DNA of 64,000 nt from Elephas maximus indicus (GCF_024166365.1 NC_064839.1:34918378-34982377); one strand, 5' to 3'; positions 45,206 through 55,254 are shown, counted from the first letter of the stretch. The notes: generated by a model from the letters alone, not told the origin. Numbers and translations: made by a program.

Positions 45206-45790
45206 CCCAGGTGATGGGGGATATAAAGCCATCCTTGACTCTTTCCTCTCACACCCCACATCCAATCCTTCAGCCAACCTTGTGTGCAATACCTTCAAAA
45301 TAGACCCAGAATCACTTCTCACCACCCCCACAGTGACCACCCTCAACCAAGCCATTTTCATCTTTTGCCTGGATGACTGCCATAGATTCCAAAGGCCCTC
45401 CCTGCCCTCATACCCCACAGCCTATTCTCAAAACCACTCCTCTGCTCAACACCTCCCCTCCCTCTCAGAGAACAAGCCAAAGCTTTTACAGTGGCCTAAG
45501 AGCTCTAAGAGACTTGCTCCCCAACTCTCTGATTCATTTCCTGCTTGCTCACTTTAGTCACACTGGCTTTTTTGCTGTCCCAAGTAATCTATTGCCTCAG
45601 GGCCTTTGCCCTGGTGCTTTTCTGTGCTGTGAATACTTTTTCTCTAGATAGCCACGGCTTGCTCCATCACTTCCATCCAGTCTTTGCTCTGACATTTTCT
45701 TCTCAGTGAGGCCTGTGTGCTTCCCTGTTTGCTCCAGCCCACTTTTCTCCACCCTGCCCTATGCCTAGAGACAACCACCCCTGTCAACCT
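45206..45790 (+). repeat. L2 LINE, first part
   Basis: Phrases such as gcctggatgactgccatag, tgcctcagggcctttgccctgg and ttgctctgacattttcttctc follow the L2 3' order. The element resumes at 46270. Confidence 0.7.
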
Positions 45791-45794
45791 GGGC

Positions 45795-46190
45795 TTTCTT
45801 GCCCTCAGGCTTGTGACTGGGTTTAGATTATGGGAAGCAGGCGCTGCCCGGAGATGAAAGGCTGCCGACACAGATGTTGGGGTATCTTTTCCCTGTGCTC
45901 TCCCTGTTCTGCTCTGAGCAACGGCTGTGTTCCTCCTCCTGACCACAGCTGTACCGGGAGCGGTGGTCCTCCGCTCCAGCTTCCACAGACCTCCAATAAC
46001 ATAACTCCCTCCATTTGCCTTTCAGTCCTCGAAGTGGTAACCTCTTCCCGCTGTTGCTGGTTTCTGGTGCCTCAAAAGCCCTTTTGGTTCCTAAAGCCTG
46101 CCGTGCCTCTAGTTCCTTCACTGAAGACTTGAACCACTGGATTCAGCTTCTTGCTAAACCCTGATTGAAACACCTTCCGGATGACCCTAC
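45795..46190 (-). repeat. Old dispersed repeat, copy 3 of 3, inverted
   Basis: The reverse complement matches copy 2. It interrupts an L2. Confidence 0.6.
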
Positions 46191-46269
46191 TTACAGTTTC
46201 CATCCCGACCTTGTGACCCGCAAACGCGCCCCGCCGATTCTGTCCTTGTTCTTCAACACACCACATACC

Positions 46270-46437
46270 ACCATCTAACATATGTTTGTCATTTTTTTCC
46301 TACCCCCCACATCCTGGAATGGAAGGTCCTAGGTTGCAGGGATATTTACGTTTTGTTCACTCTAGCATCCCCACTGCTCAGGACAGGGCTTGGCACATAG
46401 CAGGCTGTCAGCAATTATTTGTTAAATGAATGAATGT
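46270..46437 (+). repeat. L2 LINE 3' end, second part
   Basis: Ends ggcttggcacatagcaggc, then aattatttgttaaatgaatgaatg. Confidence 0.75.
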
Positions 46438-46539
46438 ATAAACGAAAGACCTACAGATAGGGGAGCTACGGAGAAAACAGCAGTGTGGTCCACGCGGCAG
46501 GCAGAAGAGCTGACTCTCTATTTCTCCCCTCCTCTCCCT

Positions 46540-46870
46540 GCCCCCGCCAGGAACGCTGAGTATCTGGGAAGGAGTCGGAAATGAGCGCGCTCAACGGCCC
46601 TCCAGCCGGGTGTTTACCTAATTAGGGCCTGTATCCCGAGGCTCGTTTGTGTTTAATTGTCCGTCCAATAGCTTCATCTGGCTCCGGTTGGGCGCAGGCG
46701 AGGATAGGCCCTGCCATCCCGTCCCGTCTCGGGCCTGCTCGGCGCCTCGCCCCCGCGCGGCTTTTTAACGTCCCCTCGGGCACCAACAGCACCCCCTGTG
46801 GGAGAGCGAGGCTGGCAAGGCGAGGGTTGGTGCGGACATCAGCGAGTTCCGCGGGCTTTTTCTGCGCGCT
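46540..46870. promoter_or_regulatory. GC-rich candidate regulatory block ~3 kb upstream of CDH3
   Basis: CpG-rich and repeat-free until a SINE at 46879. It has a forkhead-like TGTTTAC at 46611-46617 directly beside a palindromic CTAATTAG at 46618-46625, a CCAAT (near 46675) and several CpG clusters (gtctcgggcctgctcggcgc). It may be an enhancer or a second promoter of CDH3. No coding frame is supported. Confidence 0.4.
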
Positions 46871-46878
46871 GTCCACCC

Positions 46879-47028
46879 CTGAAGCCCTGGTGGCTCAGAG
46901 GTTAAAAGTTCAAATCCACCAGCCGCTCCTTGGAAATTCTAAGGGAAATTCTACTCTATGTACAAGGTCACTGTGAGTCGGAATCCACACGACGCCAACG
47001 GGTTTTTGTTTTGTTTTGTTTTGTTTGG
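46879..47028 (+). mobile_element. AfroSINE, short form, internal head deletion
   Basis: After ctggtggctcagaggttaaa the anticodon-arm part is missing and the B-box (agttcaaatcc) follows at once. Direct repeats gtccaccc lie at 46871-46878 and 47029-47036. Confidence 0.92.
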
Positions 47029-47250
47029 TCCACCCTCGATCCCCAGCTGCTGAGACCACAGACCGGATAATGGAGCGCTCCCGTGATGCCAGATGCCAGT
47101 TGCTCGCTTTACCCTCAGGCGTGAAATTGAAGGATTACAGCTTTCCTAGTTATTTTAGTTGGGGAGTGTGGGGGTGCTAGAGAGGAGAGAAACGGCTCAC
47201 CAAGCGAAGGAGTAGGCCAAATGAACCGGATCCTAGAGCAAGAATACCAA
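47029..47250. other. Unique upstream sequence of CDH3
   Basis: No feature assigned. Confidence 0.3.
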
Positions 47251-47317
47251 CATTTTGGCATTAGCTGTGTGCCAGGCACTGAATTGAGCATTTAGAACTT
47301 GTTAATTTATTTAATCC

Positions 47318-47857
47318 AGGTCTATATGTATTGCAAATCTGCTGCAAAAGACCTCTTTAAAGTGTTAAAAAGCAAAGATGTCACTTTGAGGACTAAGGTG
47401 CACCAGATCCAAGCCATGGCATTTTCATTTGCCTCATAGGCATGCAAAAGCTGGAAAATGAATAAGGAAGACTGAAGTTCTGATGCTTTTGAATTATGGT
47501 TTTGGCAAAGAATATTGAACGTACCATGGACTGCCAGAAGAGCGAATAAATCTGTCTTGGAAGAAATACAGCCAGGATACTCCTTAGAAGCGAGGATGGA
47601 GAGACTGTCTTATGTATTTTGGACATGTTATCAGGAGGGACCAGGCCCTGGAGAAGGACATCATACTTTGCAGAGGGTCAACAAAAGAGAGAAAGACCCT
47701 CAGCGAGGGGGATTGACACAGTGGCTGCAATAATGGGCTCAAGCATAGCAAGGATTGTGGGGATGGTGCAGGACCCAGCAGGGTTTCCTTCTATAGTACA
47801 TAGGGCTGCTATGAGTCGGAATCAACTGGACAACACCTAACAACAACAACACATGTA
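47318..47857 (+). mobile_element. RTE LINE, 5'-truncated 3' end
   Basis: It encodes remnants of the RT C-terminal region (AKDLFKVLKSKDV, later NVPWTARRANKSVLEE) in broken frames and ends ctatgagtcggaatcaactg and acacctaacaacaacaac. Diverged 16-bp direct repeats (47302-47317 and 47858-47873) bound it. Confidence 0.88.
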
Positions 47858-47885
47858 TTAACTAATTTAATCCTAGTATTTTAGA

Positions 47886-48066
47886 GGGGGAGTGCCCCGC
47901 AGCATTAAGCGCTAGAAGGGCTGGAAGTTAGAAACCACCCAGAGGCGCCTCATAAGGCAAGTGTGCCAATTTGCTTCTGGAAGGTCACAGCCTTGAAAAC
48001 CCTATGAAACAGTTCTATTCTGCACATACGGGGTGGCTATGAATTGGAAATCCACTAACAACAACA
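47886..48066 (+). mobile_element. AfroSINE, long form, strongly diverged
   Basis: gaaaccacccagaggcgcct, caatttgcttctggaaggtc and a ctaacaacaacac tail. Confidence 0.75.
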
Positions 48067-48089
48067 CTTCAGAGGGCAGGTGTCATATA

Positions 48090-48256
48090 CAGCCCAACAA
48101 ACAACCCACTGCTGTTGAGTGGATTCTGACTTACAGCGACCCTGTAGGACAGAGTAGAACTGCCCCATAGGGTTTCCAAGGAACACCTGGCAGATTCCAG
48201 CTGCGGACCTTTTGGTTAGCAGCTATGGCTTTTAACCACTAGGCCACCAGGGTTTC
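48090..48256 (-). mobile_element. AfroSINE, short form, with 13-bp target-site duplication
   Basis: The perfect duplication caggtgtcatata lies at 48077-48089 and 48257-48269. Confidence 0.97.
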
Positions 48257-48375
48257 CAGGTGTCATATAATTGCTACCTTTGTTTGACAGATGCAAAACA
48301 GAGGGGTTATTTCACTTGCCTGAGTCCACAGCGCTAGAAAGTGGTGAAACCCAGGTTTGGACCCAGGCTATCACG

Positions 48376-49369
48376 TGCCAGAGCCTCTGCTCAGCTAGAG
48401 GAAGGACTTCCACTGTAGGTTGCTATGCAGCGATACACGGCTTAGCCTCAGGCCTGCTTAGGGGAAGGATGGGCGGGGTCACCAGGTGAGACTTAGAGGG
48501 CCAAAGAATCTATAATTAGACTCTCCAGTTCCCCCCTTCAAACCCCTAAATCTGAGCTGGGTGGGTGGGAGGAAGGAGGAGTCAGGCTGGGGTTCTCAAC
48601 GTAGCTGGGGTGCGGGGCCGGGGAGGGGGGGGGAGGGAATTTCGGGAACAAGGGGGTGTGAATGGCCGGAAAACTCAGCTCAGTAGGAAAGGGCTTACGG
48701 GACAGGGTGATTGAGTCTCAGGACTGTTTTTAGGCCCAGAGTCCACTTCGTGTGCCCCAAAGAGGAAAGCACTTCAGGTCTAAAATAGAGGAATGAGGGC
48801 TCAAATCCCAGTTCCCCCTCTTATCTTCCAGGAAATGGGTAGGAGAGCTGTTTTTGAAGCGAGAATCCCGGGAAGGCTGCTTTGCACAGCTAGCACAGTA
48901 TTTCAGACCTATAAAAACAGCCGCATTTTGAAAAAATGCCTTTATTTACACTTTACATAAAGATGAGAAAACATCAATTTATATTGGGGGAATGCTGAAG
49001 ATTATGGGGCTAATAACCACCCTTCCTACCTCACAGTCTTTGGCGCCACCACGGCTTCCAAACTCTGGGACCAAGGGCGAGTCATTTCTTTCCTAGCCTC
49101 CATCTGTTCAGCTGTGAAATGGGAATAATGAGTCTCCCGCAAGTTGGAGGGCTTTGTAGCAAATTTTTCTAACGCGGTTCCTCAGGAACTCATTGCCAGT
49201 TTTAAACCCTGGGGCACTCCGGACGGGCCAGCGTGGGAGGGTGGAGAAAGAGGCAGAGGGCAGCCTCGGCTGTGGCCAAGGGTAGAGCAGGCACGCTGGT
49301 CTCCATCAAAGAGTTGGATAACAGAGCGCCTCTGGGAGTGTAAACTGGGCGCCTCAGTCTCCTGTCAGC
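48376..49369. other. CDH3 upstream region, repeat-poor
   Basis: It contains a G-rich run at about 48606-48638 (four or more G tracts, potential G-quadruplex) and a MIR-like piece near 49060-49130. No coding frame is supported. Confidence 0.45.
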
Positions 49370-49754
49370 TTTAAATGCGTCTCCACTGTAGTCGTAAGGC
49401 ACAGAAACATTTTTCTTCCCGCGCTGCGGAGGTAGCGGAGTGGCCTTTTTTTATCTGGAACTCAGAACCCAGACGTGGGCTGAGCCCTACTGGGAGCAGC
49501 TCCAGGAAATCCGGGAGAACGCAGGAGGGCACCAGGGAGGGCAAGAGGGGCTCCACCAGCGCCTTGACCTCTCAGGCCGCGGCCCCACCTGCGAGGGGGC
49601 GGAGCCTTGCAGCACTGGGCCAATCAGCACCTACCTGCGCTTACCTGGCCTCCTCCCCATCGCTTCGACGAGCGGCGGTGCTCCAAGGGACTCCAAGAGC
49701 TTAACCAAGCGCCAGTCTGCAGTCGCGGCAGCCTCTTCACCTCTCTCTCCTGCC
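49370..49754 (+). promoter_or_regulatory. CDH3: CDH3 core promoter and 5'UTR, CpG-rich and TATA-less
   Basis: Immediately upstream of the CDH3 start codon the sequence is GC-rich, with a GC box at 49595-49604 (gggggcggag), a CCAAT box at 49620-49624, and three Snail/ZEB-type E-box sequences at 49586-49591 (CACCTG), 49632-49637 (TACCTG) and 49642-49647 (TACCTG). No TATA box is visible. Transcription probably starts between about 49650 and 49740. Binding of epithelial repressors is inferred from motif only. Confidence 0.75.
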
Positions 49755-49811
49755 ATGAGGCTCTCTAGGGGGCCTTCTGCATCCCTCCTCTTCGTCGCCG
49801 TCCTCCTCAAG
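49755..49811 (+). CDS. CDH3: P-cadherin (CDH3) coding exon 1: start and signal-peptide core
   Basis: Cadherin-3 is a calcium-dependent single-pass adhesion protein of epithelial adherens junctions, working through homophilic extracellular contacts and a catenin-binding tail. This exon supplies 19 codons: the start ATG (49755, G at -3) and a basic then hydrophobic stretch (MRLSRGPSASLLFVAVLLK), i.e. the N and H regions of the signal peptide. It ends AAG|GTACTC, a good donor, in phase 0. The human and mouse proteins, from memory, begin M-x-LPRGP/LLSGP and LLLL followed by Q, so this exon appears four codons longer in the hydrophobic part. A weaker internal GT (49794) would shorten it but fits a donor poorly. 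In frame the sequence stays open into intron 1, which would give a false longer ORF. Splicing to 50026 is required. Confidence 0.85.
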
Positions 49812-50025
49812 GTACTCCAACTCCTTACCTTTGGCCGGGCCGGTACTGCTCCCTGGAGGGCGGGTGGGGTCCGCACGCCTCTCGCGTCGGGGAGAGAGCA
49901 GGGCTCGGCTCCTCGGGGCCAAAGTAGTGCGGGAAGCTCCGTAAGGACTCTTCAAGGTGGGATATGCAGGACTGGGAATGCCTGTGAACTAGCTCCTATC
50001 TTTATCCCGCTTCTCTCGGGCGCAG
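49812..50025 (+). other. CDH3: CDH3 intron 1 (214 bp)
   Basis: A GT...AG intron, phase 0, with the pyrimidine-rich tract tttatcccgcttctc before the acceptor gcgcag. Confidence 0.85.
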
Positions 50026-50140
50026 GTTTGCTGGCCGCGGTGCGCGGCCACCGAACCGTGCCGGGCGGGCTTCGGGGAGGCTGAAGTGACCTTGGAGGCC
50101 AGAGGCGCGGAGCTGAAGCCAGGCCAGGTGCTGGGGAAAG
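50026..50140 (+). CDS. CDH3: P-cadherin (CDH3) coding exon 2: signal-peptide end and start of the prodomain
   Basis: It is 115 bases long (38 codons plus one base, phase 1 exit), read [14 protein letters not shown]..., then [21 protein letters not shown]. Against the human CDH3 segment as I remember it (VCWLQCAASEPCRAVF..., EVTLEAGGAEQEPGQALGK) about 29 of 38 residues agree, including the two cysteines of the signal-peptide end/propeptide start and the whole EVTLEA core. The acceptor is gggcgcag|GTTTGC and the donor is GGAAAG|GTAAGA. Exon 3, which would hold the rest of the prodomain and the furin-type cleavage site before the first cadherin repeat, is not in the window. CDH1 is the nearest alternative but does not match this sequence. 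Confidence 0.92.
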
Positions 50141-50870
50141 GTAAGACCCTCCCGGAGTCCGCCCGAGTGAAGCGGCGGGGCGGGGGCCGTATGTGGTCTG
50201 CTCCAGTGTGGCTGGGACGAAGGGCGTCCAGGATGGACCGAGGGACTTCTGGAACCACCTCAAGTCCGGGGGAGGCCCAGAAAGCGCCTTGGGGGCGGGA
50301 ATGGGGGGACCCGGCAGCTGACAGAGAAGGCGGGAGAGCATAGCGCCCCCTGCCGTCCAATCCCCTCCTCGCCCCGCAGCTGCTGCTTACCTTTACCCCC
50401 CCTCCTTCGCGGTGCTGGGCGGGCGCCGTTCTTCTCACCCAGTCCCCACGTGGAAAGCTCCCCCGGCTGGCCCCAGCAGAGGAATGCGCCGTCCACATTC
50501 CTTCTCCCACCCCCGCGCAGGTGTGGGGATGCGCTGTGCCCCGGGCAGGCCCCCTTCGCCCCTCTCGGGCCCCCTTTGTGAACTGTGCTTTGTGACTCCG
50601 ACAGACAGACGGGGTCTGTTTCTCTTCTCGCTCCCCTCCCCCACCCCCTTCTTCCCCAGCAGCTGGAATGCACTCTTAACCCTGCTCTTCCCGGAGGGCT
50701 TGTGCCCCTGCCGCCTGCTTGGGAACTGGGCCTGGCACTGGCACACCTGGGCTGGGGCCATCACGCAAGGGAGACACCTCAACCCCAGAGTCTTGGGGCG
50801 GGGATGTTAGATCATTTAGTAACCTCGGGGGTATCCCAAGCCAGCAGGTCTTGGGCTACAGGGCGGTGAA

Positions 50871-50901
50871 TGGGAGATCAAAGCACCTTTTTGATCTCCC
50901 A
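50871..50901. promoter_or_regulatory. Perfect 12-bp inverted repeat with TCF-like half
   Basis: TGGGAGATCAAA and TTTGATCTCCCA are separated by seven bases (GCACCTT). The left arm with the next G gives GATCAAAG, a TCF/LEF-type site. It lies 730 bp into CDH3 intron 2. Confidence 0.8.
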
Positions 50902-50904
50902 ATT

Positions 50905-53248
50905 ACTAGGCCCCCCCCCACCCAGTTCAAAAAGTTGAGAGTGGGGGCCGGTTGGTGCAGGGAATCAGTGTACCAAGAGACTACGCAGTTGCCGATTAGT
51001 GGGGGCCCTTTCCCCTTTAGGTGGGGAAGATGGGGGGCTTCCTCCATGGGAACAAACCCAAATTCTTAAACAGGGGCGCTTAACCTGGGATCTTTGGGCG
51101 TGGTTCCAGAGGATACCTAAAATGCGTTACTGTTTGAGAACTTATGCCTGCATTTTTTCTGGGGAGGGAATCCACAGTTTACCTGGCTTTAAAACAGTTG
51201 AGAACTGCTGCCACCTAGCATTTCTCTAATGTCTCCAGCAACGTACCCCACCCCAGGTACCAATTTCCACTGCTTGGCTTGAATGTGGGGGTGCTTTATG
51301 ATGAGGGGAGGGAATGGCTCTGCTTTGTCTCTCCAAAAGAGGATTGGGGGTCTTGACTCTGCAGAAGCCTTTTTTTCCCCTTTCCCCAAATAACTGCAGA
51401 TTGACAAAACAACACCAGGCTGGGCCAGACTTCTTAAACCCTGGGCTGTAGGGAGCTCAGGAGAGGCATGAAGAGGTCATGCCTCATAAACTTTAAATTC
51501 TTGCGCGCATGGGTTTATTACTGGCTGGCTAACAAACTGCAACTCAGCCAACCTGTAAAAATGTTAACTCAGGCAGGGCCCCAAATCCAATTCCACTTCC
51601 CGGAGGAAGCTGTATTGCTAACCAGACCTCTGCCAAATCTACCCCCTCCCCCCGCCCCCCCGCCATTGTCAAGTTTTCTGACTCCAGTCTCCGAGAGCAG
51701 GCTGTGGCTTTGAGTGTTGTCTGTGGCTTATCCTTCTTACTGAAGCAAGAAATATCAGATTAGCTGTCACTTCACTAGGCTTGAGGTTGTTGGGGGAAAG
51801 CGGTGATTAGGTTTTTGATTTCATGGTCGGGTTGGTGAGAGCTTCCTGGTGATGTCAGGCATTTTAAACCTTTTGAGGAAATTCAGTGTTCTTGGGTATC
51901 TGGTTTATGGTTGTGAGAATGGTGTGTTCCCTGCCAGGAGCACACCTGGGTTATAAAACAAAGAGTGAGTTAATGTGCTTGGCTCACCTGGAGTCTCACT
52001 GCCCCACGACTGGTTCTTAGAACAAGTTGCCTGGGGAATGGACTGCCAATTTTTTTAAAGTAAAAGTGAGTTTCTGGGCCCAGTTGGTTCGAAATAAATT
52101 GGAACTCCCCAACAACACAAAAATAAAATATTGGTATTTCTCCCCCTAGTCTTCAGCTCCTGACACCATTCTACCTCCCTCCTTCCTCCCCCCCAGCTCC
52201 CCATCCTCTATACACAGCAGCCACAGACTGGATTCAGTGTTGAAAGAAGTATCCTGAGGGTACATACAAACTCTCAAGTTTGGCAGTTTCCATATTTCTA
52301 ATGAACAATTGCCCCTGTTGTTTGTCCCTGGGTTATGAATATCATGGGTGTCTATGAAGTTGAGCTCAAAGAAATTATCTGATATAATTAATACCTTGTT
52401 TGTATGTGCATCTTCCTCTTCAAAGCCCTTCTACAACTCTGAGCTTGCTTTATCCTCCTAACATTCCCTTGAAGCTGGTAAGGTAAATATTAAACAAGTT
52501 GAGCTCTTAATCTCAGAATTGGGACTTCAGAAACACTGTAGCCCAGCCCTGGTAGAGGTCACACTCTCTGATGTGGCCTGTCTCTAGTCTTTATAAACTT
52601 GTGAAGAAGGAAGGTCTTAAAGGTTGAGAACTCGTGGCATGGTTTCCTTGAGGGTTCTAGGTATATGCCCAGGACCTGGTATTTAAAAGATGCCCTTTAG
52701 GTATTTGCATGAATTGAGACAACCTTGTGAAGGATGGCTCATTTTACAGATGAAACCTAAGTGGTTGTGGCTTCACCAAAGTCTTATCACTGCAGTGGCT
52801 GGCCAGCTGGGACTTGAGTAGAAGTTTCTGACTCCTGAGTTCTGCGGCACTTTTTAATACCAGAAAATGGGAGGGGGAGTGGAAGGAAAAAGTAGACTAT
52901 TAGAGCCCTGAATCCTGCAGCCACCAATAATAAATGCCTACCCCAAGAGCAAAATAAATGAATAAATATATTTTTTAATTTTTTTACCCCAGAAGCACTC
53001 AGACTTTTGTAAATAGGGTTTTCCAGAAACATTCCGGTAGAGGGAGCTGACTTGGTGATGGGGGCTTAAGTCAGGTGAAGCTGGGCTTGACTAAGAGTGA
53101 GAGGTTACTCTGGAGGGGAGTGGGGCAGGAACATTTTCCTGCCTGGACCCCGCAGTCTGGATTTCAAGTATCCTGTGGAAACATAGACAAAGGAGAGGTG
53201 CAAGGAGGAAACTTGAATGGTATTAGTGCAGTGACCTAAAGTGGTCTA
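50905..53248. other. CDH3 intron 2, repeat-poor part
   Basis: No SINE or LINE is recognised apart from MIR-like scraps near 52380-52790. A C-rich run lies at 51640-51663. Confidence 0.45.
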
Positions 53249-53421
53249 ACTCCCCCCCCCGCCCAAAAAAAACTCATTGCCATCAAGTCGATTCCGGCTC
53301 ATAGCTACCCTATAGGACAGAGTAGAACTACCCCATAAGGTTTCCAAGGAGTGGCTGGTGAATTCGAACGGCTGACATTTTGGTTAACAGCCAAGCTCTT
53401 AACCACTGAGCTACCAGGGCT
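53249..53421 (-). mobile_element. AfroSINE, short form, with 14-bp target-site duplication
   Basis: The perfect duplication cctaaagtggtcta lies at 53235-53248 and 53422-53435. Confidence 0.97.
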
Positions 53422-53649
53422 CCTAAAGTGGTCTACCCATCCTGAATTGCGAACAATTATTGTGGCCCCTCAGAGGGTTCGACGGACCTTCCGTCAGTCT
53501 TTGGGTAAGGTTGAAAGCCAACAGTCTTCAGCTTTGGTAGGATTTTGGGCATGGGTTAACTTCAGATTGGTTTTTGCTCCTTATTTTGGATCTCATTGTA
53601 AAAAAATTTTTTTTAAATTTTGGAGCCCCTTCTCTGGGCTATGCCCTCT

Positions 53650-53920
53650 ATTTACATTTCACTTTCAGTAAACACTTATTTACTGTTTCTAGAACTATAG
53701 AGCTAAGCAATGAACAAAACAAAGTCTTTGCCCTTGGGGAGCTTACACTCTAATATTAATTTATTTTTCTGCTTATGACTGCCTTGCAAAGCAGGTGAGA
53801 TAACTTCCCCTCAGCTATAAAATGGGGTTAAGGGACTTGGTGTAAAGTCACTGGGGCAGCCAGCAATAAGACCAGGATTTAAACTCTAGTTATCTGCCTC
53901 TACAGCCAGGGGGATTCCAC
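53650..53920 (+). repeat. Old mammal-wide repeat start and MIR fragment
   Basis: Bases 53665-53750 match the tattgagca...acaaagtctttgccc family; 53760-53920 follow MIR order. Confidence 0.55.
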
Positions 53921-54390
53921 AGTGCCCTATAAATCTGCCACTGAGGAATGAATGTTTGGGAGCCTGGGTTTTGAGACTGGCCAGCTGCCTTCCTAGCTCA
54001 GTGGCAGAATAGGGTTGGTTGCTGAAGTCTCTGCCCTACATCACCACTAGCTTGTGCCTGGGGAGCAGGTCTCAAACCTCCAGTGTGCCTTCCCACCTCC
54101 TCAAATGACACTCTGTTCCTAGGTTACCCAGTGCAGGGTGTCCTCATCTCCTTGTTTTGTAAGGAAGGCATTACTCATGATGAGCAAGGAGCTGCTAGAG
54201 CTGGAAACTAAAGCTCTGCAAAGCGATTAGAGGATGATGGAGAAGATGAAGGGAGAGAAGGGCTTACCCTGCCCAAATCAGTTGAGGCTTCAGTCCTGAG
54301 GCTGACTGGTCTCCATTCCGAGAACTAGTGTTATTGGAGAATAACACATGAAGAGATAAGTTCCCAAATGTTTGATGAACTTCACAAACT
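53921..54390. other. CDH3 intron 2, no recognised feature
   Basis: No repeat or coding signal seen. Confidence 0.35.
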
Positions 54391-54394
54391 TAAC

Positions 54395-54810
54395 ACACCC
54401 ACTTATCTAGCATGCAGATCAAGAAACGGCATTGCCAGCACCTCAGAAGCTTCCGCCCGGCAAGACAACCACTGTTCTGACTTCTAATACCATAAATGAA
54501 TTTGCTTGTATTTGAACTTTAGGTAAAAGAATCATACAGTATATCCTCTTGGATCTGGCTTCTTTCACTGTGCATTGTGAAATTTTTTCATAATGCTACA
54601 AAAATAGTAGTTGTAGTGGATTCTCATTGTTATAGAGCATTCCATTATGTGACTATACCACTGTTCTGTTGATGGGCATTTGAGTAGCCCATTTTTTTTT
54701 GGCTATTATGAATAGTGCTGCTGTGAACATTCTTGTACAGTCTTTTGGTGAACTTATGTACGTGTGTCTTTAGGTATTTACCTTGGAGTGCAATTGCTGG
54801 GCTAACTTGA
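54395..54810 (-). repeat. Old L1 3'UTR fragment
   Basis: Reverse L1 phrases: aagaatcatacagtatatcc, agagcattccattatgtgac, ggctattatgaatagtgctg. Confidence 0.8.
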
Positions 54811-55250
54811 CAGTTAACTGAGGCTCTCAGTACTGTGGTTCTGTACTGGAAGTCCTGAAGTAGCTGAGTCTCTTCTGAATTCTACCACCTCTCACCCCCC
54901 TTCAACCTCCTTACGAGATCTACCCCTCCTGGATTCTTGCATCTCAGCTGGGCCTACTCTGAGAGCCAGCAAGTCTTTATTATACACTTATATTATGGGA
55001 GAGAAAACCTTCCCTTTATTTGCCCTGGCGCCAGTGCTTGCTACTTCACCCCAAGGTAGAAAGGGAATTTGGTAAGGGTCTTGAATTTCTTGGGTGAGAA
55101 CTTCTTCCTGTGTGGAGATTTTTATTCTAGCCGGTGTGTGGGTGGGCAGCAGCCTCCTCATTTGGCCAAGGTTGCTGAGTCCAACTTCTCTTGGCGTTAG
55201 TATTTCCTCCATCATTGTAGACATAGGGAGGCTCAAGAAACGTTGAATCC
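54811..55250. other. CDH3 intron 2, no recognised feature
   Basis: A frame of 82 codons on the - strand has no domain support. Confidence 0.35.
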
Positions 55251-55254
55251 TTGA

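Larger units (their letters stand above)
47255..48375 (+). repeat. One MIR SINE split by an RTE and two AfroSINEs
   Basis: MIR order is kept over 47255-47317 (gtgtgccaggcactgaattg), 47858-47885, 48066-48089 and 48270-48375 (acagatgcaaaacagaggg, gtttggacccaggctatc). Confidence 0.75.

Noticed and set aside
46788..46803. CTCF-like agcaccccctgtggga
   Set aside because: One base short of the core spacing; weaker than the 11335 site.
49440..50084. 214-codon open frame covering CDH3 exon 1
   Set aside because: It reads from 5'UTR through exon 1 into intron 1 and then exon 2 out of frame. The spliced reading with good GT/AG sites gives a true CDH3 match.
50026..50140. CDH1 (E-cadherin) as the identity of the cadherin exons
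   Set aside because: The EPCRA and EVTLEA segments fit CDH3 as I recall it, not CDH1.
49989..50510. 173-codon - strand frame opposite CDH3 exon 2
   Set aside because: It is an open frame in GC-rich sequence opposite a real exon, with no independent support.
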